From Betaproteobacteria bacterium HGW-Betaproteobacteria-12 (lineage in GTDB: Bacteria > Pseudomonadota > Gammaproteobacteria > Burkholderiales > Rhodocyclaceae), in the NCBI GenBank assembly GCA_002842345.1, contig PHCU01000024.1, positions 1 through 51,863 of the forward strand: a DNA stretch of 51,863 nt, written 5' to 3'. This document shows, in pieces, positions 9,288 to 19,697 of the stretch. The position numbers were made by a program, and so were the translations under genes. The notes under the pieces were generated by a model. It ran no database searches, had not been told where the DNA came from, and worked only from the letters and a program-made list of their open reading frames with translations. Position 1 is the first letter of the stretch. Every line of letters starts with the position of its first letter.

Positions 9288-9574
9288 GAGCGATCAATCA
9301 CAATCAGCCCGAGGTCGTGCAGGGCACCAATGCTCGCTTCCAGTAACGTATCGCGATTGGGGTCATCCCAGCCCAAGCGAGCCATGGCAAGAGACAGTTC
9401 GGGAGGTGCAAGGCCCCCGGTGGCCTCGTCAAGGGCGGCTACTACGAATCCATTCGGGTGTTTTAGCCACAGGGTATCGCCGGACCTACGGTCATACACC
9501 ACTACTTCCCCGCCGTGATGCCACCAGCGGAAATGATGCGAGGAAAGGCGGAGCAACGGCTCGGATACGCTCAA
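9284..9574 (-). CDS. PqqD-like protein, HPr-rel-A system
   Basis: This 96-aa protein belongs to the PqqD-like group, small winged-helix proteins that bind leader peptides (RRE domains) in peptide-modifying systems. The pattern is two N-terminal beta-strand blocks (EVVVYDRRSGDTLWL), then NGFVVAALDEATGG and a C-terminal ALHDLGLIVI strand. The start is a TTG four bases after the stop of the Tat-signal protein gene; I see no strong ribosome site, so coupling to that gene is likely. It overlaps the kinase start at its 3' end. Its place between a secreted protein gene and a kinase suggests that it presents a substrate to the kinase or nucleotidyltransferase; this is inference. Confidence 0.82.
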   Translation of the reverse strand: MSVSEPLLRLSSHHFRWWHHGGEVVVYDRRSGDTLWLKHPNGFVVAALDEATGGLAPPELSLAMARLGWDDPNRDTLLEASIGALHDLGLIVIDRS

Positions 9575-9578
9575 TCGA

Positions 9579-10199
9579 CTAAATGGGATCTACGTATTTG
9601 TCTGTATCCCCATCGTACTTATTGTTAGCCTCTTGAAGCGTGTCCTTTAGTATCGAGAAAGCTGTGCCAGGGTTAGGGGACAAGGCTGCAAGTTGGAACA
9701 TGCTGATCACTTTTTCAGGTGTATAGACGAAACCTTTGCCACTTGGGCTGCTGTTCGGGTAGGCAAATGCGTTTACAAATGCGCCGATAAGGTGCTTTCC
9801 AAGATTACTTGGGTTCTTATCGGATGCTCCCTCTTTCATGATCACTTCGAAAAGTGTCTTACCTGCGTAGAGAACCTGATCCTTGTAGTTGTATGAACCA
9901 AAAATACCCGTAAACGCGGCGGACTTGCTCACACTGGATGGCCAGTCATGGGTTTTCCAGTACCCCGCGGATTTGCCGCAACCGTCGAAGGTATGCTGCC
10001 CGGATAGATTTGCGGAGTCGAGTCCAGAGCGGGTGCATTTGTCACCACCCCAGGCCGAGCGGGAAGCGGCGATGGCAACCATCGCCGAAGCGCCAATACC
10101 CGATTTGATCAGCTTGCGCCGCTTCGACTGGTGGGGCAACGACTGGGATGTCTCTGTGCTGTTCGGAGTGGGGTCGATTTGATTTTGATCTTCAGTCAT
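9579..10199 (-). CDS. Tat-signal secreted protein with GYWKTHDWP motif, candidate substrate of the HPr-rel-A module
   Basis: This 206-aa protein is not a family I can name. The N-terminus is polar, then SKRRKLIKSG precedes a hydrophobic run ending AIAASRSAWG, which looks like a twin-arginine signal, so the mature part should be exported. The mature part has two cysteines (DKCTRSG and DGCGKS) and the segment GYWKTHDWP; GYWK-x-H motifs recur in many secreted bacterial proteins of unknown function. The rest is a helical domain rich in Ser, Asn and Lys. It is the first gene of the operon with the PqqD-like protein, kinase and nucleotidyltransferase, the place where a modified substrate would be expected. 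No PEP-CTERM tail is present; the protein ends in KYVDPI. Function is unknown and the substrate role is inference. Confidence 0.72.
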   Translation of the reverse strand: MTEDQNQIDPTPNSTETSQSLPHQSKRRKLIKSGIGASAMVAIAASRSAWGGDKCTRSGLDSANLSGQHTFDGCGKSAGYWKTHDWPSSVSKSAAFTGIFGSYNYKDQVLYAGKTLFEVIMKEGASDKNPSNLGKHLIGAFVNAFAYPNSSPSGKGFVYTPEKVISMFQLAALSPNPGTAFSILKDTLQEANNKYDGDTDKYVDPI

Positions 10200-10259
10200 G
10201 AGAGTTGCCCGCCAAGATTTGAATGCTAGGTGTCAGTGATTCATCAATGCCGAATTTTC

Positions 10260-10289
10260 AGCATATGACTGTTGATTGATGTTAAGCAA
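10260..10289 (-). promoter_or_regulatory. Possible sigma70 promoter of the HPr-rel-A operon
   Basis: On the minus strand, TTGCTT (10289-10284) and TATGCT (10265-10260) are 18 bases apart, about 60 bases upstream of the Tat-signal protein. Both boxes are weak matches. The 210-base gap 10200-10409 is AT-rich and is the only room for a promoter in front of this four-gene unit. Confidence 0.3.
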
Positions 10290-10409
10290 AAAACGTTCCG
10301 GTATTCTTGTATGTGTTGAAAATCAGTCTTGTATGGTGCTTTGCGTTTTCTGAGGCAGGGATTCTGCCGCATCATCGGTAGCTAGTGTAAGAAAATTCGA
10401 CAGAGCTAC

Positions 10410-11192
10410 CTAGCGCTCAATGTCGCTCGATGTGAATTCTGACACGAGGCGTTTCAGGTAATTGGCCGGAATTGCATAGCTGATACCCGACGGTTGGCTC
10501 AGTGCTGACTCCTTGCTGCCTTTGATGAAGACCATGTTGATGACGCCGATGACCTCGCCGCTGTCGATATCGAAGACCGGGCTGCCGCTGTTGCCGGGGT
10601 AGGCGGTGGCATCGAGCTGGAAGATGTCGAAGGTGCCGCGCTTGATCTGGCGTATCGCCTTTTCATTCAATTGCCGGGCCGTGCCACCCGGTAGTTTGAT
10701 CGGCGTGATCGAGGCCACCATGCCGCGATGGGTGACTGGTGAGAAGCCCAGTGCACCGCCGATGGGGAAGCCGGTGAAGCCGACCAGCTGCCCTTCGCGC
10801 ACCGAATCCGAGTCGCGCAGCTGTAGGGCTGGCAGCGGTGGCCCATCGATGCGCAGGACGGCGAGGTCGTGGTCCGGGTCCCGGTTGAGCAGTCGGGCCG
10901 GCCGCAGTTGCGCGGAGCCGTCGCTGCCGCGTGCCTGGATGACCAGCACAGGGGCGTCCGGCCCCGCTTCTTCGGGCAGGACGTGCGAATTGGTTGCGAC
11001 CAGGTTGCCATTGCCGATGACGAAACCTGTGCCGCGCATAACGAATGGCGGGCTGGCCGTCTTCTGGTAAGTGCCGACGACGACGACCGACGGTTTGACG
11101 CGGGCGATGGTGGCGATCATGTCCGCCGCCAGCGCCGGTAGCGCCAGGCAGGCGGCCAGCAAGCAGGCGGTGGTTGGCAGCAGCGGCTTCAC
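10410..11192 (-). CDS. Secreted trypsin-like serine protease
   Basis: This 260-aa protein has a clear Sec signal peptide (residues 1-22, ending ALAAD). The catalytic triad is visible: His70 in VATNSHV, Asp109 in DHDLAVL and Ser202 in YPGNSGSPVFD. It is therefore an S1C/DegP-like protease domain without PDZ domains. It should act in the periplasm or envelope. The start overlaps the stop of the lytic transglycosylase gene by four bases, so the two are coupled and belong to the prs operon. Targets are unknown; processing of envelope or exported proteins of the exosortase system is a reasonable guess. The frame is intact and the length is normal for a single-domain protease. Confidence 0.9.
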   Translation of the reverse strand: MKPLLPTTACLLAACLALPALAADMIATIARVKPSVVVVGTYQKTASPPFVMRGTGFVIGNGNLVATNSHVLPEEAGPDAPVLVIQARGSDGSAQLRPARLLNRDPDHDLAVLRIDGPPLPALQLRDSDSVREGQLVGFTGFPIGGALGFSPVTHRGMVASITPIKLPGGTARQLNEKAIRQIKRGTFDIFQLDATAYPGNSGSPVFDIDSGEVIGVINMVFIKGSKESALSQPSGISYAIPANYLKRLVSEFTSSDIER

Positions 11193-12079
11193 ATTAACCT
11201 GCGCTTGGTGATTTTTGGCAGGTCGGGTGAGGGGCTGGTGATGGCCGGGTCGAAGGGGTGCTCTTGGCGCTTGAAGATTTCACGGATGCGCCGGACATAG
11301 CCCCGGGTTTCCGGGTAGGGCGGAATGCCGCCATAGCGGTTCACGGTGCCTTCGCCGGCATTGTAGGCAGCGGCAACCAGTTCGACGTCCCCCTTGAAAT
11401 AGGCGAGCAGCCAGCGCAGGTAGGCCAAGCCACCACGGATGTTCTGTTCCGGGTCGAAGGGTTTGCGGACATTGAAGCGTTGGGCCGTTTCCGGGATCAA
11501 TTGCATCAGTCCCTGGGCGTTCTTCGGCGATATGGCACCCGGGTTGAAATTCGATTCGGCACGGATGATGGCCATGACCAGCCGCGGATCAACACCGTAT
11601 TCCGGCGCCAACTTGAGCACCAGATCCATCACCTGGCGATGTTGCGGAAACTCCGTGATGGCGACGTCATGATCTTCGGCGGCGAGCAGGCATTCCGGAG
11701 CCTTTTCGGGCGGCTCGCCAACCTGGCGCAGCATGCGTTCGGCAAGAGCGTCGCCCTGTTTGACGGCCATGCTGAAGAACCAGGCTGCCGTCGCATCGTC
11801 GCGTGCAATGCCGCGGCCGTTGGCGTACATCCAGCCGAGGTTGTACTGGGCGACGACATCACCGAGCCGGGAGGCCTCGCAATAAAGTTGCGCCGCCTTG
11901 TCCGGGTCACGCGGTACGCCATCGCCATGCTCATGTTGGGTGGCTTCAAGGCGCAGGGTGGCCGCTTTCTCCACGTTGGCCGGGTCGGCCAGCACCGGCC
12001 GAACGCAAACGCCAACTGCTAGCAGCGCGCCTAGCGCCCAGGGCAGTGAACGAATGCGATGTCGGCCGGTTCGCGTCAT
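11189..12079 (-). CDS. Lytic transglycosylase with Sel1-like repeats
   Basis: The 296-aa protein begins with a signal peptide (hydrophobic to about residue 31, RPVLADP). Two Sel1-like repeats follow (~45-115, with AAQLYCEASRLGDVVAQYNLG as the clearest). The C-terminal domain (~150-280) is an SLT fold: catalytic Glu175 in IIRAESNFNPGA, then AQGLMQLIPETAQRF and AAYNAGEGTV, all typical family 1 motifs. It should cut peptidoglycan glycan strands, perhaps to make room for an envelope-spanning export machine. It starts nine bases after the UDP-HexNAc dehydrogenase gene and overlaps the protease gene downstream. Transglycosylases often sit beside exopolysaccharide genes, so the context fits. Confidence 0.92.
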   Translation of the reverse strand: MTRTGRHRIRSLPWALGALLAVGVCVRPVLADPANVEKAATLRLEATQHEHGDGVPRDPDKAAQLYCEASRLGDVVAQYNLGWMYANGRGIARDDATAAWFFSMAVKQGDALAERMLRQVGEPPEKAPECLLAAEDHDVAITEFPQHRQVMDLVLKLAPEYGVDPRLVMAIIRAESNFNPGAISPKNAQGLMQLIPETAQRFNVRKPFDPEQNIRGGLAYLRWLLAYFKGDVELVAAAYNAGEGTVNRYGGIPPYPETRGYVRRIREIFKRQEHPFDPAITSPSPDLPKITKRRLM

Positions 12080-12088
12080 CTGGATTCC

Positions 12089-13369
<1,281 letters not shown>

Positions 13370-13452
13370 TTGTTACTCATAATAAATACGTTGCAAACAG
13401 ATTTCTGTTTAGTTGTCGCCAAAGAGGCAGCGACGAATCAATTGACGTGCGC

Positions 13453-16166
13453 TTACAGTTCCTTCTGCATACGGGCGACCTCGGCCTGGCCGGGGAACTT
13501 GTCGCCCAGTTTGGCCAGCGCCTCGAGTTCCTTGCGGGCTGCATCCTTCTTGCCATCGCTGATCAGCACGCGGGCCAGATTGAGCTGAATCAGTGCCGCC
13601 TTCGGCGCGATCTCCATCGATTTGCGCAGTAGCTCGACAGCCTTGGCTGTTTCGCCTTTGTCCGCCAGCAGCATGGCCAGGGTATCCATGAAGGCCGGCT
13701 GGTTGGGAGCCAGCTGATTGGCCTTCTCGGCGTACTCGATGGCCTTCGGCGATTTCAAGCGGCCGGATACCCAGGCCAGATTGTTGAGCACCATCGGATT
13801 GTTCGGCTGCAGCGTCAGCGCAGTCTGATAGTGCTGGGCCGCCACGGCGAATTCCTTGCGCGACGTGGCGACATCGCCCAGATGGAGGCGCAGCGCGATG
13901 TCCTTGGGATGCTCCTTGAGCCAGCTGGTCGCGCTACGTTCAGCTTCGGTCGCATTACCCGAGGCGAGCAGCGCGGAATGCAGCTTGACCGCCAGTTCCG
14001 GTGAAGGCGCCAGTTTCATCCCGTTGCGATAGGCAGCGATGGCCTCCGGCCAGGCCTTGCCCGTGCCATGAATGTCGCCTTCGAGCACGAAACCCGCCGC
14101 TTCCTTGGGGCGCTGCTTCTGTACCTGGCGGGCCATGTCGACGGCCTCCCTGGTCTTGCCTGCCTCCATGTGCATCAGGATCTGGGCACGCTGGGCATCA
14201 AGCAGATCCGGTTTGATTTCGAGCGCTTTCCGGACGCTTTTCGCCGCTTCATCGCGGTTCTTGTTTGCCATATGGACTTCGGCCAGACGCATGTGCGCGA
14301 GCGGCGACAGTGGCTGCATCGCGGCCAGCTTGCCGAAAGTGCTCAGGGCCTGGTTCAGCTCGCCCGCGGCATGCTGCGCGCGACCGAGGGCATCGAGAAG
14401 CTCCGGCTTGTCCGGCAGCGCTGCGACGGCTTCATTGGCAGCCGTCAGGGCCTTCTTCTGATCCTTCGCCTGCAAGTGATACTGGATCAATGCCAGGCGG
14501 GGCGCGATTTCTTCCGGGTTGGCCGAAATCGCCTTGCCGATCAGCCCGCTGACCTCGTCGGCAGAACCGCCGCTATTCGCCCGCAGCTCGGCCAGCGCCA
14601 GCAGCGCCTGGATGTTTTTCGGATCGACCGCCAGCACATTGTCGAAGCGCTTGCGGGCATCTTCAGGCTTCTTGTCGGCCAGATCGAGGGTGGCGAGGCT
14701 GGCGGCAGCCGGGAAGAAGGTCGGGCTGAGGGCCAGTGCCTTTTCGAAACTGGTGCGCGCACCGGCAATGTCGCGTTTGCCAAGCAGCGTGCGGGCGCGC
14801 AAATTGTGCGGAGCGGGATTGTCCGGCTGTTTCTTTTCCAGACTGTCGATGGCCTTCAGCGCCTTGTCGATCTGTCCGGTTTGCAGGTAAGCGGAAACCA
14901 GGGCGAGGTCGGCCGTGGTGCCGGTATCGGCTTCCGCGATCTGCTCGAGTTCGGCCAGGGCACCGGTATTGCCCTGGGCCAGATGGGCGATGGCCAGCGA
15001 AGTCTTGCGCGCCGTGCTGTCCGGGTCGAGCTTGCTCGCCTTGGTGAAGTACTCCGTAGCTTTTTTGGGGTCGCCGTTCTGCAGGTAGGTTTCACCCGCT
15101 AGGGAAAGCAGCGTCGGGTCGGTGTCGATCTTGTTGATGACCGGTTGCAGTGCGGACAGTGCCTTGGCCGGTTGCCCCGAGCGCAGGTAGGTGGAAACCA
15201 GCAGGCGGCGGGCCAGCGGGAGCTCGGGAGCTTTCTGCAAGGCCTTGCCCAGATAGGCTTCGGCCTGGATCAGCGAGCGCAACTGGAATTCGACGGCGCC
15301 GGCCAACTGCAGGGCATTGGGATTGTCCGGGGAACTCTTCAGCAACTGCTGCACCAGTTCGCGCGCTGCCTTGAAGTCCTTGCGCTGATAGGCGCCCTGG
15401 GCATCGAAATAGACGGTTTGCGGATGCTTCGGTGCGACTTTCTTCAGTTCCTCGATCTGCTTGCCGGCCTCGTCGATTTTCCGTTGCTGCAACAGCGAGG
15501 CAATGGCTGCCGAGTGGGCCTGCAGATAGTCGGGCTTCGCCGCGATCGCCTCGCGATAGGCGGCCAGTGCACCATCGCGGTTGCCCTTGGCGGCGAGCAA
15601 GGAGCCACTCAGCAGCAAGGCTTCGGGGTTTTTCGGGTGGCTGGCCAGAATCTTGTCGACAATCGCCTGTGCCTCGTCGAACTTGCCGCTACTGGCCCGG
15701 ATGCGGGCATCGCTGATCTGCGCCGGAATATAGTCGGGCTGTGCGGCGAGCGCAGCGGCCAGTTCGGTCGCGGCGATATCGCGCTTGCCCTGGATTATCC
15801 AGGCCGAACTCAGGGCTGTCTTCAAGGCGGCCTTGGCTTCGTTCGAGCCGAGTTCGGTCTGGCCGAACTCGTCGGTCAGTTTCTTCGCCTGCCCGGCCGA
15901 CAGCATGGCCTGGGCGAGCAGGGGGGTGGCCTCGTCAGTGGCGAACTTCAGGTTGAGCGCAAAAGGAAGCGGGCTTCGCCGAGATTCGGGTCGGCTTGCA
16001 GAGCATTCTTCAACTGGATGACCGCCGCCTTGCTGTCGTTCTTGGCCAGGAAATCCTTGCTCGAGGCGATCAGCTGCTCCGGGCTATCGCCGCCGCAGCC
16101 GCCGAGAAAGGCCGCCAGCAGGGCAGTTGAAATCGCGGAGGAAATGATCGAGGTGCGCTTTTTCAT
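13453..16166 (-). pseudogene. prsT: XrtA/PEP-CTERM system TPR-repeat lipoprotein PrsT, apparently frameshifted
   Basis: Two frames together make one PrsT. The first (16166-15948) encodes a lipoprotein signal (FLGGCGGD, lipobox Cys) and the first TPR up to NLGEARFLL, then reads RST and stops. The second is open from before 15906 to 13453 and encodes at least 817 aa of TPR repeats beginning near ALNLKFATDE. Compared with my memory of PrsT, about 20 residues of the first repeat region are missing at the junction near 15955-15965, and the loss is not a multiple of three. PrsT is a large TPR lipoprotein always found with prsK and prsR; its role in export or assembly is not well defined. The remainder looks intact, so this is either a recent deletion or an assembly error. 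If real, an exported lipoprotein is not made. Confidence 0.82.
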
Positions 16167-16190
16167 GAGGCTTACTTTCGCAGGTTGGGG

Positions 16191-17549
16191 CTACTTGAGA
16201 CCGAGGCGATGCAACAGGTCGTAGAGGGTGGGACGGCTGATACCGAGAATTTCGGCGGCGCGTACCAGATTGCCGTTGGCGCGGCCGAGCGCGGTGACCA
16301 CGGCGCCACGTTCGGCATCGTCACGAATCTTGCGCAGATCGATGAATTCCGAGGGGCTTTCGCCATCGGTTTCGAGGCCGATGTCGTCGCGGGTGATCTG
16401 GGCACCATCGGCCATGATCACGGCCCGCTTGATGCAGTTTTCCAGTTCGCGGACGTTGCCTGGCCATGGGTGAGCCTCGATGGCGCGAATGGCATCTTCG
16501 GTCAGGGTCATGCTGCCGCAATTTTGCTCGTTGGCGAAGCGGCGGACGAAGGCGTGGGCGAGCAGCGTCGCATCGCCGTTACGCGCGCGCAGCGGTGGAA
16601 TGTTGATGACGATTTCGGCCAGGCGATAGAACAGATCCTCGCGGAAGCGGCCTTCCTTGATCAGTGTCTTGAGATCCTGATGGGTGGCGCAGACGATGCG
16701 CACATCGACCGGGATTTCCTGGCGGCCGCCCAGGCGCTCGACCACGCGCTCCTGCAGAAAACGCAGTAGCTTGGCCTGCAGCGGGTGGGGCAGGTCGCCG
16801 ATTTCGTCGAGCATCAGCGTACCGCCGTCGGCGCTCTCGATCTTGCCCGGCGTCGTCTTGGCAGCGCCAGTGAAGGCGCCTTTTTCGTAGCCGAACAGTT
16901 CGCTTTCCAGCAGATTGTCGGGAATGGCTGCGCAATTGATGGCAACGAAACGCTCGTTCTTGCGCGGCGATGCCTCGTGCACGCCACGCGCCAGCACTTC
17001 CTTGCCGGTGCCGCTTTCGCCGAGCAGGAGCACGGTGGCGTTGCTGCCGGCGACTTTTTCGACGGTGCGGCAGACACGTAGCATTTCCGGGCTGCGCGTC
17101 AGCAGGCCGGCCAGCGCGTCCGGGTGCTGCGAGGCCTGCAGGCGGCGGTTCTCCTGCTGCAGGTCGTACAGGCGGTAGGCACGCTCGATGGTCAGGGACA
17201 GGAGTTCCGGCTCGAAGGGCTTGGCAAAGAAGTCGTAGGCGCCGAGACCAATGGCGCGCAGCGCATTGGCCCGGTCGTTCTGGCCGGTGAGGACGATGAC
17301 CTTGGTGTCCGGAGCGGCCGAAAGAATCTGTTCGAGCAGACGGAAGCCTTCGGAAACGGAATCGGCATCGGGCGGCAAGCCGAGATCCATGGTGACCACG
17401 GCCGGATGGTGACGGTGAATCTGGCTCAGTGCACTTTCGCGGTCGCCGGCGGTCAGCGTTTCGAACTGGTCGAAGGACCAGCGCAACTGTTTCTGCAGCG
17501 CCGGATCATCCTCGACGATCAACAGGGGGCGCGGTTTTTCCGTAGTCAA
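16191..17549 (-). CDS. prsR: Sigma-54-dependent response regulator PrsR
   Basis: This 452-aa NtrC-type regulator is the partner of PrsK. The receiver domain (~8-125) has the acidic pair ED(D) at 13-15, the phospho-acceptor Asp55 in TMDLGLPP and the conserved Lys in FFAKPFEP. The AAA+ domain has Walker [10 protein letters not shown], the sigma54-contacting GAFTGA loop and Walker [12 protein letters not shown]. The C-terminal Fis-type helix-turn-helix is [17 protein letters not shown]. It should activate sigma54 promoters of PEP-CTERM genes and perhaps of this locus. The start overlaps the prsK stop by four bases; prsT follows after 24 bases. I searched the larger gaps by eye for the GG-N10-GC sigma54 signature and found no convincing site, so its targets are probably outside the window. 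Confidence 0.95.
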   Translation of the reverse strand: MTTEKPRPLLIVEDDPALQKQLRWSFDQFETLTAGDRESALSQIHRHHPAVVTMDLGLPPDADSVSEGFRLLEQILSAAPDTKVIVLTGQNDRANALRAIGLGAYDFFAKPFEPELLSLTIERAYRLYDLQQENRRLQASQHPDALAGLLTRSPEMLRVCRTVEKVAGSNATVLLLGESGTGKEVLARGVHEASPRKNERFVAINCAAIPDNLLESELFGYEKGAFTGAAKTTPGKIESADGGTLMLDEIGDLPHPLQAKLLRFLQERVVERLGGRQEIPVDVRIVCATHQDLKTLIKEGRFREDLFYRLAEIVINIPPLRARNGDATLLAHAFVRRFANEQNCGSMTLTEDAIRAIEAHPWPGNVRELENCIKRAVIMADGAQITRDDIGLETDGESPSEFIDLRKIRDDAERGAVVTALGRANGNLVRAAEILGISRPTLYDLLHRLGLK

Positions 17550-19654
17550 GCGGATTCCTTTTCACGCAAATCGGATTCGGTGCGAACAGCGAACAACGGG
17601 AGGACGACGGTGATGCGCGTTCCCTTGCCGGGTTCGCTGTCTACCAGCATTTCGCCGCCCAGCTCGCGGATGTATTGCGCGCTCTCATAGGCGCCGATGC
17701 CCATGCCCGCCTGCTTGGTGCTCTGGAAGGGCTTGAACAGACGCTCGCGAATGAATTCCGGGGTCATGCCGTGGCCGGTGTCGCTGACTTCCAGTGCCGC
17801 CCGGTCGCCGCGCCGCTCCAGCGTCACCGCGACGCGGCCGCTCGCGTCGGTGGCATCCAGGGCGTTCTGTACCAGATGGCCGATGACCCGTTCCAGGCGT
17901 TCCACATGGCCGCGCGTCGCCAGTTTTTCATGCAGCTGCAATTCGACGCTCCTCCCTTGGTCCGCCTTTTCCCGGCGGATGCGTTCGATGACGTCGGGAA
18001 GATTAACACCGCAGGCGGTCCCCGGGGGCGTGGCCCCTTCGCGCAACTGCATCATCAGTTGGCGCATGCGTTCGACCGAGTGTTCGACGGTCATCAGCAT
18101 GTCCTGCTGGAACTCCGGATTGTCGCGATGGCGCTCGGCATTCTTCAGCATCAGGGCCAACTGGGTGACGATGTTCTTCAGATCGTGCACGACGAAGGCC
18201 GACATCCGGTTGAAGGCGTCGAACTTGCGCGCCTCGAGCAGGGCTTCGGTGGCCTGCATGTTGGCCAGGAAGCCGGCGGCCTGGCAGGCCGCCGTGCGCA
18301 GCAGGTCGTTGACTTCCCAATTGACATCGATCGGCGTTCGGGCGCTGGCCAGGATGACGAAACCGGTCATCTGGCTGCCAACCATCAAGGGCACGATCAG
18401 CCAGGCATTCGGCAGTGCGGACAGCCAGGGCGGGATTTCCAGTTCGCCGTAGCGCCCCGGGTAGCAGCGGAATTCCTCGAGATTGACTACCCAGCCGCTG
18501 GAAACAAGGAACTCGATCAGCGGCGAATCGGCCGCCTCCTGGGCGTCGCTGACCGGAATGTTCCAACGCGCCGTCTGGCGGTAGCTGTCCTGGCCGGCTT
18601 CGCGCAGCCACAAGCCGCCGGCCGGGCTTTCGACCATCGCCGCCAGGCCTCGGATGACTTGCTGTCCCATGGCCTGCGGCGAATCCTGGGCGGCCAGCGT
18701 ACGCGTGAAGCGCAGCCATTCCTCGCGATAGTCGTAGCGATAGCGGAAGAAATGCTTGCCGACAAGCACCCGCATCTTCGCCCGGACCGAGCCCGAGACA
18801 GTCAGTACGCCGAGCCCGAGCATGGCGGCGAAGATCAGCGCCAGTTGCAGTGCCCGCCCCCAGTCGCCGCCGAAATAGCGTACGTAATAGCCGACCCCGG
18901 CCATGAACAGCAAGTAGAGACCGGCCATCAGCAGCGTCGCCGAGTGGAAGGCGGCGCGCTGCGACAGGCGGATCTTGGTCGTCCAGTCGCGACTGCGCAG
19001 GGTCGCCAGCAGCAGCAGGGGTACCGTCAGCGCATGGACGACACCGCGCACGGCGAAGGCATCCGGGTCGAGGCGGTTGAACATCAGGGCTTCGGAGAAC
19101 ACGTAAATGTCGAAGACCATCTGGCCGGCCAACGCCAGGCACAGCGGCTTGATGTTCCACAGCGAGTCGTCGGCGACGCCGCGGAACAACTGCTCGACCA
19201 GCATCAGGCCGAGGACCGGCATGGCCAGGGCGAGGAGCAACGCCGTCCGCAACCACTGTTCGGCAGCGAGCAGGCCGAAGGCCAGCGATAGTTGCCAGGC
19301 AAGGGCGCCGCCGATACTCAACCAGCAGGCCGGCGTCAGCCAGCCGGGCAGCGGGCTGCGGCTACCGGTACTGGCCGGACGCAGCAGCAGGATCAGGAAG
19401 GCGAACCAGGCGCCATGGCGCAGCACGTCGCTCAGCGACGAGGCAAACAGCAGGACCGGGTGGGCGGCGGCAAAGGATGCCCAGGATATGCCGGTCCACA
19501 GCAGTGAGGCGGCGACGGCCAGGAACATCCAGCGGACGCGTGGGCCGGATTGCAGGGGCGGACCGAGCACCAGCAGATAAGCGGCAAAAAGGGCGTAGGC
19601 CCCCGCGGCAATGCCAAAGCTCCAGACAATCAGTGGTGCCGATGCAGTTTCCAT
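17546..19654 (-). CDS. prsK: XrtA/PEP-CTERM system histidine kinase PrsK
   Basis: The 702-aa protein is a membrane histidine kinase. Residues ~1-300 hold about eight to ten hydrophobic segments. A GAF-like domain follows (~320-460, with WLREAGQDSYRQ and WLIVPLMVGSQMTGFVIL). The H-box VVHDLKNIVTQLALM has its phospho-acceptor His near residue 489. The ATPase domain shows NALDATDASG (N-box), DTGHGM (G1) and MGIGAYESAQYI. The signal sensed is unknown. It phosphorylates PrsR, whose gene overlaps by four bases. The length matches the family. It lies 43 bases downstream of the sugar transferase gene, in the same direction, so the regulators are probably transcribed together with the enzyme that starts glycan synthesis. 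Confidence 0.95.
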   Translation of the reverse strand: METASAPLIVWSFGIAAGAYALFAAYLLVLGPPLQSGPRVRWMFLAVAASLLWTGISWASFAAAHPVLLFASSLSDVLRHGAWFAFLILLLRPASTGSRSPLPGWLTPACWLSIGGALAWQLSLAFGLLAAEQWLRTALLLALAMPVLGLMLVEQLFRGVADDSLWNIKPLCLALAGQMVFDIYVFSEALMFNRLDPDAFAVRGVVHALTVPLLLLATLRSRDWTTKIRLSQRAAFHSATLLMAGLYLLFMAGVGYYVRYFGGDWGRALQLALIFAAMLGLGVLTVSGSVRAKMRVLVGKHFFRYRYDYREEWLRFTRTLAAQDSPQAMGQQVIRGLAAMVESPAGGLWLREAGQDSYRQTARWNIPVSDAQEAADSPLIEFLVSSGWVVNLEEFRCYPGRYGELEIPPWLSALPNAWLIVPLMVGSQMTGFVILASARTPIDVNWEVNDLLRTAACQAAGFLANMQATEALLEARKFDAFNRMSAFVVHDLKNIVTQLALMLKNAERHRDNPEFQQDMLMTVEHSVERMRQLMMQLREGATPPGTACGVNLPDVIERIRREKADQGRSVELQLHEKLATRGHVERLERVIGHLVQNALDATDASGRVAVTLERRGDRAALEVSDTGHGMTPEFIRERLFKPFQSTKQAGMGIGAYESAQYIRELGGEMLVDSEPGKGTRITVVLPLFAVRTESDLREKESA

Positions 19655-19697
19655 GCGGGGTCAGGAAGGACGCCGCAACAGGAGCGGCGTCCGTGGT

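Noticed and set aside
10242-10281. CATCAAT...ATTGATG inverted repeat upstream of the Tat-signal gene
   Set aside because: The arms are far apart (about 26 bases) in AT-rich DNA, so chance is likely.
14068-16224. Long plus-strand frames across prsT
   Set aside because: The repetitive TPR coding creates open antisense frames; no ribosome site or known domain is present.
17675-19291. Open frame of 538 aa antisense to prsK
   Set aside because: It has low-complexity, Gln/Arg-rich content, no domain and lies wholly inside prsK.
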